DNA from: Breznakibacter sp047600785
GTDB lineage: Bacteria; Bacteroidota; Bacteroidia; Bacteroidales; Marinilabiliaceae
DNA: 64,000 nt
Assembly (NCBI GenBank): GCA_047600785.1
Contig: JASGKH010000002.1
Span: forward strand, 1,302,001-1,366,000
Reading direction: 5' to 3'
Under the pieces are notes generated by a model, which worked only from the letters and a program-made list of their open reading frames with translations, searched no databases and was not told the DNA's origin. Of the stretch, positions 61,661-64,000 are shown one piece after another (position 1 is the stretch's first letter; every line of letters starts with the position of its first letter). The position numbers and the translations under genes were made by a program.

Positions 61661-61959
61661 TTTACCAACACAGGCAAAGGTGCCTTTCGGGCTAGCCTTG
61701 TCAAAAAAAGCTCAGGGAAATAACGCAATCCATCCCCCCAGGGTGTTTTATTTTACAAAGATATCCCAAGACAGGCAGGTGCCCCGTACATGGTTCCTTA
61801 CTATCAGCTCCTAAAACAGTGCCGCAAGCATGGACAAAGCAACGTTACACACCGGTCACTCCTAAATCCTCCCTGACGAACCGGTCTGTGACACTGTTTG
61901 TCAATTCTCTGTTCTAATTTTGTCATCGCACAATAAAACATTCACAAGCTGAAGGCCCT
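61661..61959. other. Intergenic region between the GH43 gene and the 186-residue protein
   Basis: About 300 bases with no supported gene or RNA. It presumably holds the promoter of the next gene, although no clear consensus element was found. Confidence 0.35.
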
Positions 61960-62520
61960 ATGACAACCGATAAATTGAATACCAAAACCCTTTCTGGTGA
62001 TATGGAAATCCTGATAGGCCGCGCCTTCGAGGACAATGGCAAAAAGAAACGGTTCCTCGAATTGCAATACTTTTTCGATGAATTAAAGAAACAAGGCTAT
62101 TCGTTCAACTTCATTCGTGAGTTAAAGCAGCCCAAGGCAATTCCTTTTAAAAAATTTGCCAGCCCCATAACCGGCCAGATATATCGCGAACACGATTTGA
62201 AACGGGGAAACAAGCTAATGGACGAAATGGCCAAAGCAACCAAGCCAGGATCGGCAGATCACCTGCTTCGTGACAATACCGAACAAATAAAAGGGATAAC
62301 GAAAAGCGATGGAACAAAGAACGAAACAAGTAACACATTGCCATCGGCCGTCTTCTACCAGAAAACATTGAAAACACATGTGGTGGTCGAACATCGCATG
62401 ATCCACATTTACCTGATAACCCGGCAGGATAAATTTGCAGACAAGGTGCAAACCCTTGCTTCTCGTCAGCCATCAACCCGGAAGGATTGGCTAAAGCGGT
62501 TGGTGGGGTACGGCAATTAA
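61960..62520 (+). CDS. Protein of unknown function
   Basis: I do not recognise this 186-residue protein (MTTDKLNTKTLSGDMEILIGRAFEDNG). It is hydrophilic, lysine-rich, and has no signal peptide or membrane segment. The first half is likely helical (FLELQYFFDELKKQGYSFNFIREL). The end has a strand-rich piece (KTHVVVEHRMIHIYLITRQDKF) and a basic tail. Codon use looks normal and the frame is long and uninterrupted, so it is likely a real gene. Confidence 0.6.
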   Translation: MTTDKLNTKTLSGDMEILIGRAFEDNGKKKRFLELQYFFDELKKQGYSFNFIRELKQPKAIPFKKFASPITGQIYREHDLKRGNKLMDEMAKATKPGSADHLLRDNTEQIKGITKSDGTKNETSNTLPSAVFYQKTLKTHVVVEHRMIHIYLITRQDKFADKVQTLASRQPSTRKDWLKRLVGYGN

Positions 62521-62701
62521 AAAAAGATAAAGAAGCAAAAGACTTTGAGACGCCCGTCCGTACCAGTACAGACGGAGAAAGACAAGAGGGGGAAAGTACT
62601 TAACCCCTTTCTTAGTCTAATCTATACATGTAACATCTTCTGATATTTAACACTCATCAAACCGGGCAAGATTGTGCCTGGATCGAAGCGCAGTAATTAA
62701 C

Positions 62702-62733
62702 AAAAAAGGCTGTCATTTTTGACAGCCTTTTTT
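62702..62733 (-). terminator. Bidirectional terminator between the 186-residue gene and the pectinesterase
   Basis: AAAAAAGGCTGTCA pairs with TGACAGCCTTTTTT around a small T-rich loop. The stem is flanked by A6 and T6 runs and lies 27 bases beyond the pectinesterase stop codon (minus strand). Confidence 0.88.
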
Positions 62734-62759
62734 GTTTCAGTCCCGATGCAAACACCAAA

Positions 62760-64000
62760 TCAATTGTGGTGCAGCAACAGTTTGGACACGCTCACAGAAC
62801 CATCTTTGTAAAAGGTACGTACCAATACAACCCCGTTGTAACGGTCTATATTGGACAAACGGGCCCCGTTGAGGTTAAAGTATTGCACATCGATCGCTTC
62901 AGCCGATGCCTCAGGATTTTTCACCGAGGTAACGCCCGAGTAGGTGTATCCGTTCGACGGTGTCCCCAACCCACCCATTGAATTGGCGGCACGCACGGTA
63001 AAAATTGTACCGCCGGCGGTACCTTGTGGGATAGCATAACTGTTGGTCGTGACAAATTCAGCAAATGCCCCGTTTTTGCAGACAGCCCAGCAAAGCACGT
63101 AATTGCTGTCATCCCATGTCAAGGTCGTCCCTGCTGCCGCAACAACCGGTGCAGCCTCCTGTTCGGTATAGAGTGTCGGCTGCCAGGCATCGTTTCCCCC
63201 CAACACGTTTTCGATGGTATATTGCGCAGCCTGCCCGGCCGTCAGCACGGGATCCAGCACCACAGTGGTCGCATCTTTGGTGTACGTGGTCCGGCGCCCG
63301 GACAAGTCAACCGAAGCCCCGCTCGATGTCATGCTGTTGTATTCGGCGAACACGGACGGCACCACGTTCATGGGGTCGCCCCACGCCGCAGCGGTAGGCA
63401 ACACCTTCATGGTGGTGTTGATGAACACGCTTTTGGGTTGGTTGTTCCAGGGACGGGCCAGGCGGTATTGGCCATTGTTGACATCAAACCCGTCAATGGT
63501 ACAGTCGCTGAACACATAACCCCACTCGGTGGTCGTGGCAGGCGCAGCAATCACATTGCCCGAACGGTTTTCTAAATAAAGCAGGCATTCATTGAAGAAA
63601 ATATCGCCACCACCGCAAATAAAATCAACCGTCCCGTGGATCTCACAATTTTCGAGATAACTACGGTTGCTTCCTGTAAAGTATGTGTCTTGGTTACTCA
63701 ACAATTTCACGTTTTTATAGATGTTCTTGCTGCCCTGGTCCCACAATGCGACCCCACGGCCGATCAATGTACCCGTACGGTAATCCATCTTGTTCAACAA
63801 CGAGATGTCCTGCATGTAAACATTCGATGCCGCACTGGTAAAATACATCGTGGCCGTGCTGTTGATCGATTCGCTGATGGACTTGTTGTACACCACTACC
63901 CCATCGGCACTTTCGCCCACATACGATACGTTCGGGAGAGAAATGGTGGTCATTTGGTTACCGTCACCCGTATTTTCGCCAATATTGTATTCTCCGTCGG
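62760..64000 (-). CDS. Pectinesterase (carbohydrate esterase family 8), 5' end outside window, T9SS-like C-terminus
   Basis: The open frame continues past the window edge: codons upstream of the internal ATG at 63953 read DGEYNIGENTGDGNQ, as expected inside a pectinesterase. The visible 413 residues include the family motifs VSYVGESADG, the N-Q-D-T-Y-F segment, HGTVDFICGGGDIFF (catalytic Asp) and the LARPWNN segment with the active-site Arg. About 90 residues of a fibronectin-like linker follow, then a T9SS-like tail (VQYFNLNGARLSNIDRYNGVVLVRTFYKDG). It removes methyl esters from pectin at the cell surface, which helps lyases act. The N-terminal signal region is not seen. Confidence 0.93.
   Translation of the reverse strand, partial: DGEYNIGENTGDGNQMTTISLPNVSYVGESADGVVVYNKSISESINSTATMYFTSAASNVYMQDISLLNKMDYRTGTLIGRGVALWDQGSKNIYKNVKLLSNQDTYFTGSNRSYLENCEIHGTVDFICGGGDIFFNECLLYLENRSGNVIAAPATTTEWGYVFSDCTIDGFDVNNGQYRLARPWNNQPKSVFINTTMKVLPTAAAWGDPMNVVPSVFAEYNSMTSSGASVDLSGRRTTYTKDATTVVLDPVLTAGQAAQYTIENVLGGNDAWQPTLYTEQEAAPVVAAAGTTLTWDDSNYVLCWAVCKNGAFAEFVTTNSYAIPQGTAGGTIFTVRAANSMGGLGTPSNGYTYSGVTSVKNPEASAEAIDVQYFNLNGARLSNIDRYNGVVLVRTFYKDGSVSVSKLLLHHN

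Noticed and set aside
1..64000. CRISPR array, rRNA or tRNA genes
   Set aside because: No regularly spaced repeats, no rRNA-like stretches and no complete cloverleaf with a T-arm other than that of tmRNA were seen in the read-through.

Overview
The window reads as a chromosome segment from a Bacteroidota bacterium, most likely order Bacteroidales. The evidence is a short 288-residue primary sigma factor, a Rho with a long acidic insertion after its N-terminal domain, a tmRNA encoding the tag GENNYALAA, TANNTTTG-type -7 promoter elements, pairs of TonB-dependent receptors and lipoproteins, and several secreted proteins ending in type IX secretion (T9SS)-like sorting domains. A full-length pyruvate:ferredoxin oxidoreductase points to a fermentative, largely anaerobic core metabolism. 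A cytochrome c-PQQ sugar dehydrogenase suggests some respiratory ability. The genus cannot be told from the sequence.

Layout. (1) 0-13.6 kb is housekeeping: mazG (cut by the window edge), phoH (frameshifted), purC, nifJ, a DUF4143-type ATPase, rho, rpoD, rpe and a DEAD-box helicase. (2) 13.6-16.1 kb is a small decayed patch with two related transposase remnants on either side of an orphan secreted protein. (3) 16.2-24.8 kb is an accessory block: a membrane protein/winged-helix regulator/creD operon with a repeated inverted repeat at both of its starts, phzF, a GNAT acetyltransferase, a frameshifted TonB receptor, a cytochrome c-PQQ dehydrogenase and yebC. (4) 24.8-28.1 kb is a hexuronate unit: an AraC regulator divergent from a mannonate oxidoreductase and uxuA, followed by tmRNA.

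(5) 28.7-53.2 kb is about 24 kb of genes all on the minus strand, and is the most unusual part of the window. It carries two TonB receptors, two intact and one broken Fec/Btu/MolA-type binding proteins, one FecCD permease, one FecE ATPase and a heavy-metal-associated mini-protein. It also has a TrmO-like protein and three genes whose reading frames overlap: a solute-binding-fold protein with no signal peptide, a HypB/UreG-like GTPase, and an unusual ABC-type ATPase. A second binding-fold protein without a signal peptide sits beside a molbindin (TOBE) protein. The surface side has two lipoproteins built from one repeated unknown domain, two HmuY-like lipoproteins, a FISUMP-domain protein and a large carbohydrate-binding-type protein. 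A fructose-6-phosphate aldolase sits inside the run. I read this as an uptake and intracellular-handling system for a metal or metal chelate. Molybdate/tungstate is the best-supported guess, but it is not proven.

(6) 53.9-64 kb mixes nudC, a polysaccharide deacetylase, an old-yellow-enzyme remnant, a satD-like/DUF3307 pair with operator-like repeats, and a pectin-related set: a PL11 rhamnogalacturonan lyase, a GH43 glycosidase and a CE8 pectinesterase cut by the window edge. Together with the uxuAB-type genes this suggests a plant-pectin lifestyle.

Two otherwise intact genes (phoH and one TonB receptor) carry single frameshifts, so base-level error in this sequence is possible.
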